From Burhinus oedicnemus (Eukaryota; Chordata; Aves; Charadriiformes; Burhinidae), in the NCBI GenBank assembly GCA_008921705.1, contig VFFE01007079.1, positions 1,814,645 through 1,878,644 of the forward strand: DNA of 64,000 nucleotides, in the 5' to 3' direction. Shown piece after piece: positions 11,201 to 26,200 of the stretch. The first letter of the stretch is position 1. Every line of letters starts with the position of its first letter. The notes beneath the pieces are model-generated. The model was given only the letters and a program-made list of their open reading frames with translations, ran no database searches and was not told where the DNA came from. The translations under genes were made by a program, and so were the position numbers.

Positions 11201-14200
11201 TTTTCTCACTTGAAACCCTTATGTCTTCTTATTGTTATTCTTGAACGTGTTTCCTCCTGCCCTACTTCATCTCCCAAGAATGAAAATGTTAAAAATCATC
11301 ATTAAGGGTTTGACAGATAACTGCTTATTTTTACTGTTTCCTGCAGGCAGAGCTCAAAGGTTGAGAAGAACGATGCAAAAAACTGCAGTCCTGCCTAAGA
11401 GGGCTTCCTTCTTGATGGAGCATTCTGGATCCAGCCCATTCTTTAGCTAAATTTTCTTTCTCAGCCTTCATTTCAGAATATGACCAGCTAATACTGGAAG
11501 AAAGTATGGCCTGAGGTTCTTACTCTTAGGTGTTCCCCTGTTGGCTTTCAAACCCGCGAGACTTCTGAAACGTTGAGATGCAGGTGTTTATGTGTTTCCT
11601 GCCAGGGAGTGGGCAATGGCAGGACTGCGCGTCCTCAAATGAGCGCAAGATGGTAACGTTTTACAGTAGAAACCCTTGTTGGTGAAAAGTGAAGTCATCC
11701 ATTTCCTAGATTAGTTTTGCAAAAAGCAATTCTTTTGTGTTATGAGGAAGAATAAAATAGTGGTTTTGACATCTTCAGAAAAGAAGGCTTCCATGTAAAA
11801 CTTCCTTGGAAAAAAAAATGCTTCAGTTTTATCAAGAAAGTAAAAGAGCTTGAAATCACAGTGAAATATTCTGGTCCCATTTTGTTCAGTCAGAAATTTC
11901 TTCTTGGTTGAGGCGCTGGAAGTTACATTTTCTGAAGTACTGAAGAACAAATTGTGTTGTAGCAGAAGCCAAACGCTCTTGTTCCAAACACAAGGGTGGT
12001 TGTACAACCTGCGTACTGGAGTGTGCCCAGCAGCCAGAAAGCGGGCAAGAAAAGAGCGGCAAGGCTCCAGATGCAACACTTCGCCGATCCTCCCGTTTTC
12101 AGGTTTCTTAAATTACAAAGTTTCTCTTGTTTCTTGGATGGAATAACACAGATCCAGATCCAGCAAGCAGTCTGCCTTCAGTGGCCTGAAAAATTGTTCT
12201 TAATTTTCCGGAATAGGTTAATTTCACTTAGGTGAGGGAAGGCAAAAAGAGCAGGCTTTTCGGGGCACTGCCAAGTAGGAAGATTAAGTCAGTATCAAAT
12301 CCATTAGTGAACCAGTTTATCTATGTTGGCTAACACCCTTTCAGCCTCTTTGTCTTGCCCTTTTTTTTTTTCTTGGGTGGCAGTTTAGGTAACCCACAAT
12401 CTTGCCGCTATATTGCAGCGTTATGTTGCAATTGCTCTGCTTGAAACTAGTTTTACTGCCTTCTTAGTGTTTTTTAAGCAGATTTAGTTTAGGGTTTTTT
12501 TTTCATGGCAACTTTTTTTTCTTCTGCGAAAATACCATTTCTTTGAAAACTCATGGGACTTCATTTCTGCGAATATACAGTCCTAGTCATTGGGGGCTAC
12601 TGCAGAACATGTCTGCAACAAAGAAGTTGCCTCTGTTAAGTGCACGTGTATGTGTGTCCATTATTATTCAGTGTCAGCTTTGAGCTTCCTTTCAGGAGAT
12701 CTGTTCCTGGTCTCCATGGTGGGCCTGCTTGTAGTGGTCTCGCCAGCCTTTGTTTTCCTCATTTTAGTTTCCTACTGATTGAAGGATTGGAGCCTCATGA
12801 ACAGAGGTTCTGGTATCAGTTGGAGTCTAACCTCTGATGGAGACGTTTCCCACGTTTGGGATATTTATGTGACTGTCTTTTGTGGATTCTTTGCTAATTT
12901 CCTGGTCTTGGATTTTGCAAGTTCTACTAAGAAACATATATGCCAACTATTATCCCTGCCTTTGTTAGTCTTGCTGAAGGAATCAGGACTTCAGGGAAAA
13001 ATCTTGGTTTAGAGGAGACTTCTGCTAATAACTCCTTGCCCACGATGAGATATTCAGTCTTCCTCTTCTAGGCTGAGACATGGAAGATGAGTTAGTTTGA
13101 CTTGAAGCCAGGAGCAACCTCTCAACAGTATTGTGATGTTACATCTGATTTCCTTGGTCTTTAGCGCCATTCATACGCAGGATGAGTTAAATGTTGAGCA
13201 TCAAAATGAAGCCAGTTTTCCCATAGGCTGGTTCTGTGTTGTGTGAGTATGAACTCGACTGAAACTTGTCCCAGTTTGTGGTTTTGTAACAAGTGAATTA
13301 CCTGGTTTCCTGGAAAACTTGAGGTCACCCTATACCTTTTTTAATGAGTGCAGTCACGCACAATACCCCTGTTCTGCTGGGGACCAGTTTCCATTGTGTA
13401 GAAACATTTTTTTTAAATGAGTCATCCAATCTTCTATAAGATGTGAATGAAGTTGGCCTTCAGGAACAAAAATTACCAGGGAAAGGCAGACAGTGTGATC
13501 AGACACACTTCATGTCTCCAGGAAACCAGGGTGAAAAGTGGAGAAGAGCAGCACTGATATTCTGAGGTTTATACCTATGAGGGAAGAGTGTATTCATGTC
13601 CAGCTGTTGTTGGTCCTTTTACAGTGAAAGCCATCTTCATGTGTTGGGAATATTTGTAGTTTATGGTTTATATAGTAATAATGTAGCAGCAACTTCATGT
13701 GTACCTCAACGCAGGGCCTTCTCGGGGACAGTCAGGGTGGCTGTGTGGAGCGTTCAGGATGGTTTAGCTCCTTGAGCCCATGAGAAACAGCTTGTTGGTG
13801 TCTGGAGTCTCCAAGGCATGCATCTTTGTTCTTGGTATTTCCCTGTCTCCGGAGGAGGAAGGGGACAGCCCTGTTTCATGTGATTCTGTGATTACCGGAA
13901 TTGACTTGCTGGAAGCTGGCATTGTTGTAAATGTTGCCATTATTCCAAAGCAGCCTCTGCATATGCTTCCACCCATGCCTGTCTTTCAGGCAGTCTGAGA
14001 AACTTGTAGCATTTACCATAACAACGATTTTCAGTGCCCTGTCTTCAATAATTACCAGACCATCTGAGGATTGTGCAGAAAGTGCAGATAAAGAAACCCA
14101 AATAATAAAGCAGCGTAAAGAGAATAGGTGTGTTCATGTCAAAGAACACATCAAGGTCCATAGTGCAGCTGTAGCTGCTCCTGGTGCAATGGCTTCTTTG

Positions 14201-17200
14201 CAGACACTTCAGTAGGTATTGCTTCCACGGAGCCACGTCACTTTTGAAACTCTGCCACACGTGCTTAAATGTTCCCACACTGGGCCCAGGGGACAGGGTC
14301 CTGCCATGTGTTGTGCCGTGCATGTGTGTCAGGAGGCACAGGGGGCATTTTGTTCTTTTGATGAAAATTTCAATGCTTTTACTCTTAGTACTTCAATGTC
14401 TTTCACGTGTTCCTTACCTGAGCAGATGTTGCAGTCATATAGCAACATACTGTACAGTTGCTGGTAGTTTTAGCTGCTTCAGTCTTCTTGGCTATTTTGT
14501 TGTGCTGTTGTTATGACCAAGGTTAGAAAGCCATGCTGTTGGACATAGATGGCAAAGCTCTTTTTCCTGGCACATGAGCAAGTGTTCAGTTTTGGGAAGC
14601 CAAGAGGTATGCGTGAGCTTTTTGTTAAGTGAGACCCACTGGGAGATGTGCAAGCAGCAGGAGCCCCAAGGGGAAACCAAGGCTGGCCCTCAGTTCCTGA
14701 GGCCATGGTCTCTGGGAACAAGGAATTAGCTTTGGGCTCCAGTTACAAAGAGGGAATTGTCTGCAGGCTGTGTGTGACCACCTCTGTTCCAAAACAGGCG
14801 TAAATTAAACAAGCAACACTCATAGTTCACCCATGAGCTGCATGGCTGCTTTCTCAGATGCTGACCTGTGAGGCCATAGGCCAGAAGGACAACAGCGTGT
14901 TTGTTCTTGTGCAGTGCGATTTACAATGGACCTATCCAATTATCCCGTAGAAATCAGCTAGTGAGGTTTCTCTGCAAGTGGTCTTCAGGTGCTTTGACAC
15001 AGGCTACAAGCATGGGAGTGTTGACAGTCCAGCAATGGACCATGACCGTATTCAATTGCATCCAGCTTAGAGCATGAAAGATTTCCAAGTCAAGTGGCAG
15101 CTGCAGGATGACTGCTGGATGCAGCAGTCAAATTAGGAGTTAGTCAAGGGCTCTTCTGGTTCAGACGGCTATTGTTAGGAATCCCCCGTGGTGTTTGTTA
15201 ACCCAGCTGGCTCCATCCTTTCCCAGTGCCAGCAGTTCCAGTCACAGCACCTCTAGCAGCAAAATGTGCTTGTGGTACCGTGGTGGGGTAACGACTCCAT
15301 CTAGTTGAGTGGGAAGAGTGCTGCCTACTGATTTACAGTTGCACGTGCTGCAATTCAGCATTTCTCATCTAAACCCCTCTCAGTCTGGGGGATCAAGGGG
15401 AATGCCAGGACAGGTAAATGGGGCCACGCTTCTGCCGGTTTTATCTCGCTTCTTTCAGTTGTTCTTGCGTCTTGCAGGCTCCTGAGACTGCTCTGCACAG
15501 GGCTGTTCAAAATGAAGGGTTCAGTTTGGGAGAACTGCCCAAGAGCCAAAAGGTGAGCGCGTCAGCAATGTTTTAATTTCTTTTTCTATTCTGCCTTCCT
15601 CTGAACGACATCCTTGTTCTTTTAAACACCAGCGAATGCAAGGAAGGCAGATCTTCTTCTGGCAGAGCAGCAAGCTGAAACATGCAGAGGCAGTGGTTTG
15701 CTCAAAGCTACATGGCAATTAACTGGGGAAGTCCTTGCTCGAAACAAGAATGGGTCTCTTGGTTGTCCTTACAGTCAGTGCTCCAATGTGAGACCAGCTA
15801 TGACTAATTAAATGCAGAATTACGCAGTGCCATCACCTTCTGCCCCCTAAAGAAATACAGAACAAAACCTGTCAGCACTGTACCCTCACGCTGTGGGATA
15901 ATCTGGGGCTGGCTGGTTAGGTACTTAATTAGTTTCATTTTCCAATGTTTATTTTGGGCCTGATTGAAGCAGAATCATCCCGTCCCCTCTGGAAATCAGC
16001 ATCCTTCAGGCAAAATCTATAGCTTGGCTTGCAGGACACTTTTCAGTCCCAAGCATCTCTCGGTGGCTGTTGTGGTACTTCTACAAAATCAACTCCCGGT
16101 GTGACTTGTGTAAGCCTTGTGCACTCCTGTTCCCTCCTGGCAAATCCCAGCAGCCTTCGTGGGTCAATCCAGTGCCTGGTGGTGTACAGAATTTGGCAGT
16201 GCTGATACGTGGGGGCAGGTATGGTCTCGGCTTCTCTGGGAAGAAGGAAACGTGTGGTTTGGTCCAGGGTGGCATTGGTATTGATGGTACAGACCCATCA
16301 GCATCCTCCATGTTGAATGCTTGCATATTTTTAAGGAATATTGAAACACCAAGTGAATAACGGTAAAATTCAGTCTGGTAAGATTTATTACTTTAATATC
16401 AGAGGGTTCCCGCTGATACCAGATTAACATATTCAGAGGGTTTTAGGAACCGCTTGGGTATTAATGGTTACCTTTTAATCTGAAATCTTTGCAAGGGTCT
16501 CATGTCACTTCTGCACTAATGACTAAGCCTGTCTTTATAAGAGGTTGAATTTCTTTACATGGTGTTTTGAGATTAAATATGAAAGGGGGAAAATGGCCCT
16601 TAATTTTAACAAGTTCCCATTTGGTTTAACAGCTGCTGTGAGTTCTGTCTTGTCTTTTCGGCCGTATTTGCCACTTTGGCGGTGTGTTTCTGACTGTCAG
16701 AGTCTTACAGAGTTCTAATGAAGTGCGACACTTTTTTCTTTTCCCCACAGCTGTTATTTGTCATTTGATATAAATCTGCCTTGTTACAGTTTCATTCCTG
16801 AATAAATGATAAAAGGACAGTTAGCATCAGAAGGCAGTGCCGGCATGAGAGTTTCTGCTTTGTTGCTAACGTAGAAAAAGCCATTGCTCTCCTTTTAAAG
16901 GATGGGTTATGTAGCTGAATTTGGGAAAGACTTTGAACTCCTGAGGGGAACCAAAGCCAACCTCTTCTCTTCGGCCCTTTGCTACTGCCTTGTCCTAATT
17001 AGCAGTTAAACTCCACGCCCTGCGCTCCTGGTGCTGAGAAGCTGGCTTCTGGCAATCGCTCCAGGTCGTTTTTCCTTGTGGTGCAGTTGACACCGCCTGT
17101 TTCTCCACTGTGCTCCCAAATGAAGCACATCCGCTGAGCTAGCAGACGTGGGCTCATGCTCCTTGGGGTGCTTCTTCCCCACCCTGGAGCCGGGGAGATG

Positions 17201-20200
17201 TGACAGCGGAGCTGGGTGACGTGACAGCCGGGTCAGGGTGTGCCCCTGGGGAGGTTCTTGGGTGGTTCAGGCTGGAGAGTTTGCTGCAAGAGGTGGTCTC
17301 TGTTAAGTTGTGTAAATCTGTTACTGAAGCTGCAAATCCTGGTTCCTTCTAGCTCTGACATTGCAAATAACTCCCTGGATTCCTTAGAATATATACAGAT
17401 ACTTGACTGAGCTATTGGAGCCTGTTAAAAACTTCACGTGGTTGTGCAAGGGTGGTCCTGCTGGACTGAAGATGACCTCCTTGCTCTCAGAGGTGTTTCT
17501 TGAGCTGCCCAAATGAATGTACAACCCATGTTGGTGTCTTCACATGCCTGACAGGGAAATACACGGCGTATGACGCCATGCTGCCAGCTCGGCTCTGATA
17601 GTAGAGAGCGTTTGCTGGACTCCACTCAGTTTCTCATTAACGTGCAGAGCTCTCAGCCGTTTCCGGCAATACGCCAAGCAAAATTTTTGACAGAATTTCT
17701 GCAAAGCCCTTTGCAGTGCACGCTAAGCTCCCCTTAGATCTCCCTGTCCTGTCTGTGTTCCCAACAGCTTGCTTTTGGGGCTCCCTGTGAAGAAGGAGGT
17801 GGGCAACACGCTGTGAATTTTTGCTGCCTACCTTGATACGTGTGTGTTACATTCCTGCTGAGGACCAGAAATTGTCGTCCTTTCTGTCAAATCAACTCCC
17901 TCTCAGGAAGGTATTTTTAATGATATGTGATACTGCAAATACCCTTAAGACTTCAGGACGAATGTATGACATCTGTGTGTGCACTTGGACACAAGGACTC
18001 CTCACTAGAAGCCTCTGCATTAAGCCCACGCTTCATTTCATCCTTAAGTAGTCTGTTACTTTGGAGTTTGTTGATAAGCAAAAATACTTCATTGGGGACA
18101 GGTAACAATATGGGATTTCAGCAATTAAATGAAAAATATCAGTGAATCCTCCTAAGGCGAAGAAGTGGAGGGTCACAAATGGTTCTGAAGAGACTGGGAG
18201 GCAGGAGGTAAGAGCTTATGCTATTACAGCTCTTTAAAAAATGCTGTTGTTAGATAAAGAAAGCCTAGGAGTGGGGAAGAGGGCTTTTCAGAAATTGCAT
18301 AGAGTGAGTGAGGTTTTTCTTCTTGAAATTTAGTAATTTTGACCATTTCTTTTGTCTTTGGAGAGGATGGCAAATGAAAGTGTGTTCTCTAAAACTGATA
18401 GAAATTCCAGCACTTCAGGAGCACAAGACAGTGTGAAAAGCCATCGCTCTTCCTCTGTTTTGCCCCTGCCTGAGGGGAGGTCTCACGCTGACTTAAGGTG
18501 CTGTTGAGTTATTCCTTTGTTTCTGAGCTTGCTCAACCAGCACGCGTCTAAAACCTCTTTCGGTAGCAAGTGGGGTAGAAGGTGCCAGGATCAGTATGTG
18601 TTGGAGGTGTCCTGAGCCTCCATTAGAATGTGAGGCTGGATTTGGGGCAGCATTTCGTGTCGTGCTGGTCTGTGTCCAGACTGAGCTTCTCCTCTATGGT
18701 CTAAGATCGGCTTGCTCTCTCCTGAAGTTGGGTACGGTACCTTGTTTCAAGTCTGGATCTGTAAAAAGGATATTAGGTTGTATCTCGAAAAGGGCATTTG
18801 AATTTGGTATTACAGCATCTAATGCAGCCCAAAAATGAACCTATGTGTGTGCACAAAGAACCCTTGTAAAAGGCACCTTTAAGTCTTCATAAGAAAGCTG
18901 GCTGCTTTGCATCTCCACCTTTTTGCCTTGGACAGTCCCCACCTCACACAACTTCTTCAGTCTGTCCTAAGGCTTAACCAGCAGACCAGCCACAGTCTAA
19001 AAATGTGTTGCCTTTAGCAGACTTGGGCAAGATTTGGTCCAGAATGCGCTAAAGGCTAGATGTCCTTCACTGGTAGAAACATTTTTGTGTGGTGATTTTT
19101 TTTTTTTTTTAATAGCATCATCATTTCTATATACAATTTAGAAGAGTTACAAGGAAAAAATATTGCTTCCCATCCTCAGCAACTAACCAGAAAGAGCTGG
19201 GACCTGAGAGAGACCCTTCCCTGGGATTGCAGGGCTGGGAGGCCAAAACAAGCTGTTAGCTGTGGCAGGGCAACATCTGCTCCCTGCAGTGGAGGTCCAC
19301 GGGTGCAGTGACTGGTGCTGTCACTAAGGTTTAGTCAACACACCGTGCTGGTGAAGCACAAGGAGGAGGAGCCAGCTCCTGGGCTCAGCTGTGTTGGTTC
19401 GGCAGGGCTCACCAGGGCAGCCAGGCATAATTTTTATCACTAAAATCAGATGTGTGTTCAGATCTGACTATACGCTCTGCCTGTCAGCTGCCTAGGGATC
19501 GTTTGCTTGCATGTAGCTCCTTTCCAGGCCAGAAACACGCTTTGACCGGCACCGATAGCAAAAGAGCAATATTAAGTCTATTAAGCCTGAGTTCACAGAT
19601 TTTATTTTAGAATAGTAACAGATGGCAAATAGTGACGGTACAGCTGCTGGGACTGGGAGAGGATGGATGCTGGTTTGTCAGTTCAATGGATGCTGGCAGT
19701 AATTCACATTTATGTTTATACAGGGCCTTTCCTGTTTCAGAGCACTTTCCAAACCAGTTGATAAATAATGGGCTTGGAGCTAACGTGGGCTTGTCTCTGT
19801 GCTTGTGTGGCCAGTGTGTGAGGGTAAACATAAGGGCAGCAGCCTGCACTCCCTACGGAGCCTGGATGGGAATCAGGCAACTGCTTAAAATCACATAGTA
19901 GCACTCAGCAGGGATTTCAGGCAGAAAAGGACGGTAAACCGCTGAAATTCATAGGGTGGCACTGGCAGCGTGGGTGTCAAGTGGGAGTTTGGGCACTGGG
20001 ACACTCTCCTGCAGCTGCGAGAGGTTTTATTTAGTATCTTCCCAAAGACCTGCCATCTCCCACGAGAAGTTGCCATAGGGAATAGGTAGGCATCAGTCAT
20101 GCTGTCCTTGCAGAGTGAGACGCTACAGCCGGTGCCGCATGGGCTCAGCTGACACTGACGGAGGTGCTGAGGCTTCCTCTCGCTTGGTCAAATTGGAGAG

Positions 20201-23200
20201 TGGCCCCAAGGGCCTCCTGCCTCCGACACTTGCTCTCCATCAGCCTTGCTGGGATGTGCTGTGAAGGCAGGTGGTGTTTCCAAGCCCACCTTTACCCCAA
20301 GCATTTGGAAATGATACAGGGAGCAACCGAGTTTTTAAGTTGGTTGGCTTGCTATCTCATAGCCTTACTGCAGGCTGTGAGTTGGATGGATACAACAGTT
20401 ACGTGACATGAGTCTGGGGCACGTAACCAGAAGGGGTACTTCTTAGCACTTTTTTTCTATATATTAAGAGCCAGACCGAGACTACCACTTATTGCTCCTC
20501 CATTACTAGCAGATCCAGTTGCCTTACCTGCATCCAGGAAAAACATCACACTAACAAGAGCTAAGTTTAGAAATCCAGAAGAATTGCAGCATTGTGGTTT
20601 TCTCTCATGTGAAGGGTCAGAACTTCCAGGAAAACACAGGAAGAAGGCAGTAAAAAGCACGTAAATGAACAGAAAATGGTATTTTTTGAAAAAGTTGAAA
20701 ACTGTTGAAGGTAGGTAAAACTTCAGCTTTATATAGTTTCCCCTTTCTTTATAATATGTTCAGACCATCTTTTCAGGAAGGTATGCCTAAGCTGAGCAGG
20801 ATGTGTTAGGGTTAATGTGGAGTAAACAGGGGGAAGCTTTCCAAACAGCGTTTCTCTGGGATGGTCTAAAAACTTCTTTTTGTTTTTAAAATATCTGAAA
20901 CTCTGAAAATGGGGAAGTCACTCTGCACTGGTATGAAAAGAGGGCCGACCCCTTTTTAAAGGTCCGGAAGAAGAGGTAATTAAATTCATTTTTATTCAGT
21001 CGAGAGTGAATATTCAGCTACCATTTGCGTCACACCAAGGGAAAAATCACCTCCTTTACATTGTTTGCAATGTAACGGTAACTGATATAAGGAAAGATAT
21101 GAAAATACGTGAGCAGGGCTGGTCTCTAATTTTTGGCACATTTCCACAGACTTCTGAGCTCAGATAGGACTTTGACTCTGGCTGGCCTTAGCCAAAGGGA
21201 AGTTATGAATGTCTGGGGTGTAAACGCTGCAAATGATTGCCCTTCGCTGCAGCTGAAGGCATGGCTCAAATATGTTTGTGACAGCAATACAATTAAAAGG
21301 TCGTGACCTAAAAGTAAGTCTAAAATCCAGTAATCCAGTCCTGCACCTGGCAGTGTAAGCAATTCCTTTCTTTAACCATCAGCCAAAATAATATATGGCC
21401 CATAACAAAACATGTAATTGAAGTGCTTGGGAGCTGGTCCTTTCTACTTCATTAAATACTATGAGGTTTTCCTCCTCTTCCTGGAAGCAAGTCTTTCTCA
21501 CCGGTCCAGAGGGAAAGGCAGCTTTCACTCAACCATGGCCGTATACTGATGCAATGGCTAATGAAGCTTGCAGTCGTGACGCCGAAACATCTGGTCACGA
21601 CAGGGCGCAGGAGGAGGCTGAGAGTTGGCTTTGCAGACTGCCTCCTGCTCTGCCTTGGCCTTGCTTTTGCGTGGATGCGGGGCTGGCACAAGGCAGGGAG
21701 CTCCCACAGTTTTCCCGTAGGGAATGTTGCCAGTAAACCAGGTAACGGTTGGTAGCCCAGAGCATACTGCTGTTCTCTGGCTTCAGAATTGCGCTCAGAG
21801 ATCTCAAAGGACTTTTGCCAAGAAAAAGTTAAATTATTCTGGAGTTTTATGCTTTTGTCTAGGACGTTCACGGTGTCCTTCAATTGGATATTTCCATGTT
21901 CTCTAACCTTACATCCTAAGGATGCTGTGGGCTGGCAATACCTCCTGTCCTGTCTGTTCATTACCCTCTGTATCATTTTATGCAGCACAGTCGGAATTTG
22001 AGACCAGCTGGCAGCCCAACTGCATTCCTTGTTTAACTGCAGGAAACCACACTTTATCCCCCTCTGAATCCTGATGGAGTAATGATAACAGATAATTGAT
22101 TGAATGCTTTTTCCTTTCTGTTTTTTTTTTTTTTTTTCTCCTTCTCTTTGAACAGACTCCCTAAATGCACAAATAAATTCCTCAATTAAAGTTTGTGGAT
22201 TAATGAATTGAACAACAGAATGTTTTTACTTCTTTGCCGCTGCCTGGATCTCAGGGAGAGTTTCTCTGATTTTCACTTGTGCTCCCCTGTCAAACATTTT
22301 CAGCTGTCAAAATGGCTAGGTACATGCTGGGCTGTTGTACGGGCATATCAGATGCATCAGTGCTTATCAGAATGCTGAAAAGAGACAACAATTAACAGTC
22401 TGGGATTTCTCATGTGCCATTTGGTTGCTGCGTGTGCGGTGTTCCTAGTGCCCTGGAAGCCAAGAGCTTGCATGGAGCAGTGACATGGGCCTGAGTCCTC
22501 TATAGCAGGATGGTTCTTAATGCTCTTTGATGGTGCGTTCTGTCTTCCCTGGAGTGGTCCTTTGGAATTTGTGATTTAAGAAATGCTGTAAGTCAGTGAG
22601 GGCTGCAGGATCAGGATCCCCCAACACCGCAGTATTATTATCTGTCTAAATTACAGCACTATGTGATCAATATGATTGCACATGCTCAATTGTATCTTTA
22701 TGTTATAAAAAGAACAAAGTTGGTCTGAAAGCGTTTTCTGTGAACTGCCACTTAGTTTGCAGAACCGAGGGTGCACTTCACGCCTGCGGACTGTAGGTTA
22801 GGGAAATACAAGCAAACACACAACGAGTGGCAGGTAAAAACAAACAAGAAAAGGAGGCTACCAAAGCTAATAAAGAGTCTTGTTGCATGCTGACTAAAGC
22901 TTTTATGACTTTATCTTTTTGCTTGGGACAAACAGTACGTTTTGTTTCTGTTTTGCAGTGAGCATAAGCTTTGGAAGCTTAAATAGAGAGTATTAGGTTA
23001 TGGTAAGTGGTCATCAGAGGCTTGCTTTATAGTCGTGGCCTGTTAAATTGTTTACTGAACCTTATTATATCTCTGTGGGGTTGATGTGAGTCTTAATTCC
23101 AGTTTATCTCCTTGTAGGCATGAGTCCGAGTTTTTCATAAAACCCGAAAGGAGAAACACAGGAAAAAGTCTTAAACTTTGTAAGTCATAAATAGGAAGGT

Positions 23201-26200
23201 GCCACCACAAACATACCAGTCACTCCAGTGAACTTTTAGCATTGTGTCATTGTGTATCTTAGCACGTTTTTCTCAACATAGGTTTTTATACCTGCTGTTC
23301 TTCAACTGTCAGTTATTCTGGCTGCAGCTGGACATGGGATGTGATCTCACTGCTGGGAAGAGGTTGAGACAGCGGGGAGACGGGTCGTGCAGTGAGTCCC
23401 CACGGCACTCATGTCTATCATGCGCATGGGTCAGCTTCTCCCCTGCTGGGCTGTTGTATGTGGCTTTGTTTGCCCCAAAATGCTGCGTTGGGCACCGGCT
23501 ATTCGAGAGCAACTCAGATGCCTGCAAGGTGGCTGGCAGCAAGGGGCAACCTGCACGGCAAAGCCCTTTTCCCTCCTCAGTTGGAGCTGGACTCTGCCAG
23601 GCGAGCAGAAGTTGATCCGCAAAACTGTCTCTGTGCTTTGGTGCCACTCCTGTCGCTCAGGATATTTCAATTTCAGCACTGGATTTACAGATAACAGTGT
23701 TAACCTCGGGCTGCACTGAGCATCTATATCTTGTTAACCTGAAGCAAACAGCGCTCTAATATTTCAGCAAGGAATGTGAGCATAAGAGAGCTTTATATGG
23801 AAAACGGAGAACAAGAGTTTTGGGTGCTTGCTTTGGACATTTTGCGATGTAGAAAAATAGCCAATTTTCAGAAAAATACTTTACCTCCTTCCCCCTCCTC
23901 CCCTTGCTTTTTAACCCCGCTTCTAGGTTCAGGATACCTAAAACACAGCCCATGTGTCCTAAAGGACAGCCCACAGCTGCTGTGTGGGAACAGCAGGGAG
24001 AGGCTAGATCTCTGGAACCGGAGCTTGTGCACCGAGGGATTTCCAACAGCCTGTTGAGGCAGGCAGGGCCAACGACCCTTGCGTTTGTACAGCGATGCTC
24101 AGTTCATCCCTAGAGAAGAAATGATGTCCTTTTGTATGGAAGTCAGGTGCTGTTCGGGCAGCCTGCCATCGAAGACCTTTATGTATGTGGTTTATCGATT
24201 TGCAGAACTCCTTGCAGTATTTCCTCGTTTCCTAGCATGAGCACTTGACCATAAGTCCTCAGATAACGTATGTTGTTGGATAATCCAGGCAAAATGAGAG
24301 GCAGGGCCGGGGCGCTGCTGCAATACAGGAGCAGGCTGTTGGAGTGAGCAGAAACTGGATTATGGGAGTATGGGAGGGAGGAGGGTAGCTCAAAGGCAGG
24401 AGTATGGGGGCAGAAAAAGTTCTGGGTTAAAATCCCTTTTGTATTACTTGCACGTACTTATAATCTGCTCTGCTGCTGGGCTTCAGGTTGGTTATTTTTT
24501 TCCAAAAAAAATTATGGATTACACTGTGAACAGTGAATCATACCTCTATAATCTATAGCTTTGTGTTGGACCTCTGTAATGTAAAAAGATTTAACGTTTC
24601 TCTGAAAAGGTGGCCAAGTCTGCATTACTGGTATGCTTGTGACAGACTTGCCTTCCTCCACCATTTGTGCTTCTTCGTGTATGACGCCATAAATGGGGAA
24701 TAGAGCACAGTGGCACATGAACCAATTTATACTAAGTAGAAGTCAAAAACAGGACGGAAAATGTGAAAGCTAATAAGGAAATACAGTCACATGCCAACAA
24801 AAAGATACATCTGAAAATAGTGTCACAGAAGCAGATAAATTTAAATTGGAGATAAAGTCCTGCTAGTATTATTTATGGGCAGGGCTCCTTTGTTTTATAA
24901 TGGAAAAATGTAAAAAAAATACAGTAGTGATGATCATTGGCAGGAGACTGCTCTTTACCTTCCCTAAAAGCCACAGATTAGATGGCTTCCCATTCTGCAA
25001 TGTTTTGGGGAGTGAAGGTCCGATTTCATCTTACAGAGGACAAGGACATGAGCCTTTGGCTGCAGGGCCCAGCGCCTGGTGGTCTCATAGCAAACCAGGG
25101 GTTACAAGGCTGAAGCAATGTTTAACTCAAGTTACTCTTATTTTACTAACTAGCCAGCAGCCAGTTCCCATACTTTGAAGGACGTGTTCTGCGTGTTTGG
25201 AGGCATGCAATGTGCCCCCTCTTTTCAGTATTCAGTCATTAAAAATACACTGATTTTCAGGACTGACTGGCAAGTGGCTATTATATGGGTCTGATCTTCG
25301 TGTTCATCTCACCAGAAGAAAAATATGAAGTTGACCACATTGCCAAATAAAATGGAAGATGGGTTTGTTTCTGTGAAGTAGTACCGAGTGAACCTTTCTG
25401 ACATTCTCAGGGACCGGACACCCTGCCGGGGCGATAGCCCTTCTAGCTGATAGGAGAGCCAAGACTGCAAGGTGAAGGCACAGAGCAGAGGATGGCGGGT
25501 TTGCTCTCCGAGTAAGGGAGGAGATTATTAATTCTTGTCTTGATAAAACAGTCTCATTTTCTCCCTGCTGGAGCAACATGCGATGAAGTGGTGTCAAAAT
25601 AATACACACAATAATGTGCTCTTGGATTGAATCCAAATTACTAAATCCGTCCTGGGAATATTAGTTTTATAGATTTTTCCCCCCTATATTTTTACTTCCT
25701 CCCAGCCATCCAAGTTAGTGATGAGTGATGGAGGCTGCTCATTTCTCCCACAGCTGGCAGTTATCTGAGGCTAATAATTTTCCCTATGATTTTGCTGAGA
25801 TGTGGATTAAATCCACTGATGGGCTGTCTTAAGTAGGGAATATCCAGCTTTGTTCTGCTTTGCCTGATTCAGAACTGGGTGTTGAATGTGGCTGTCTTTC
25901 ATCCCCAGCAAATGCAGAGGCGTGCTCTCTGACTGCCTGTGTATATAAATGTATATCCCAGTGGGACAGGTCCAGCGAAGAGGAAGGGTTGTGGTCCCAT
26001 CAGTGCAGTTTGTCTCCAGCATCCTCTGGAAGTCTCCTAAACCGGGTTGCTGATACCTCTGTTGTTGAAGTGACATATTTTTGATAGAATGAATAAAAGT
26101 TTTGCTGCAGAAGAGCGTTCCCTCTCTAGAGTGCCTGTGTGAGCACTAAGCCTGACCACAGGTGGTTCCGCCCTTGACAGCGGCCATAAATAGAGTTATT

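Noticed and set aside
21452..21988. 178-codon minus-strand frame
   Set aside because: Composition looks random, overlapping frames exist on the + strand, and no domain or splice-consistent structure is visible.
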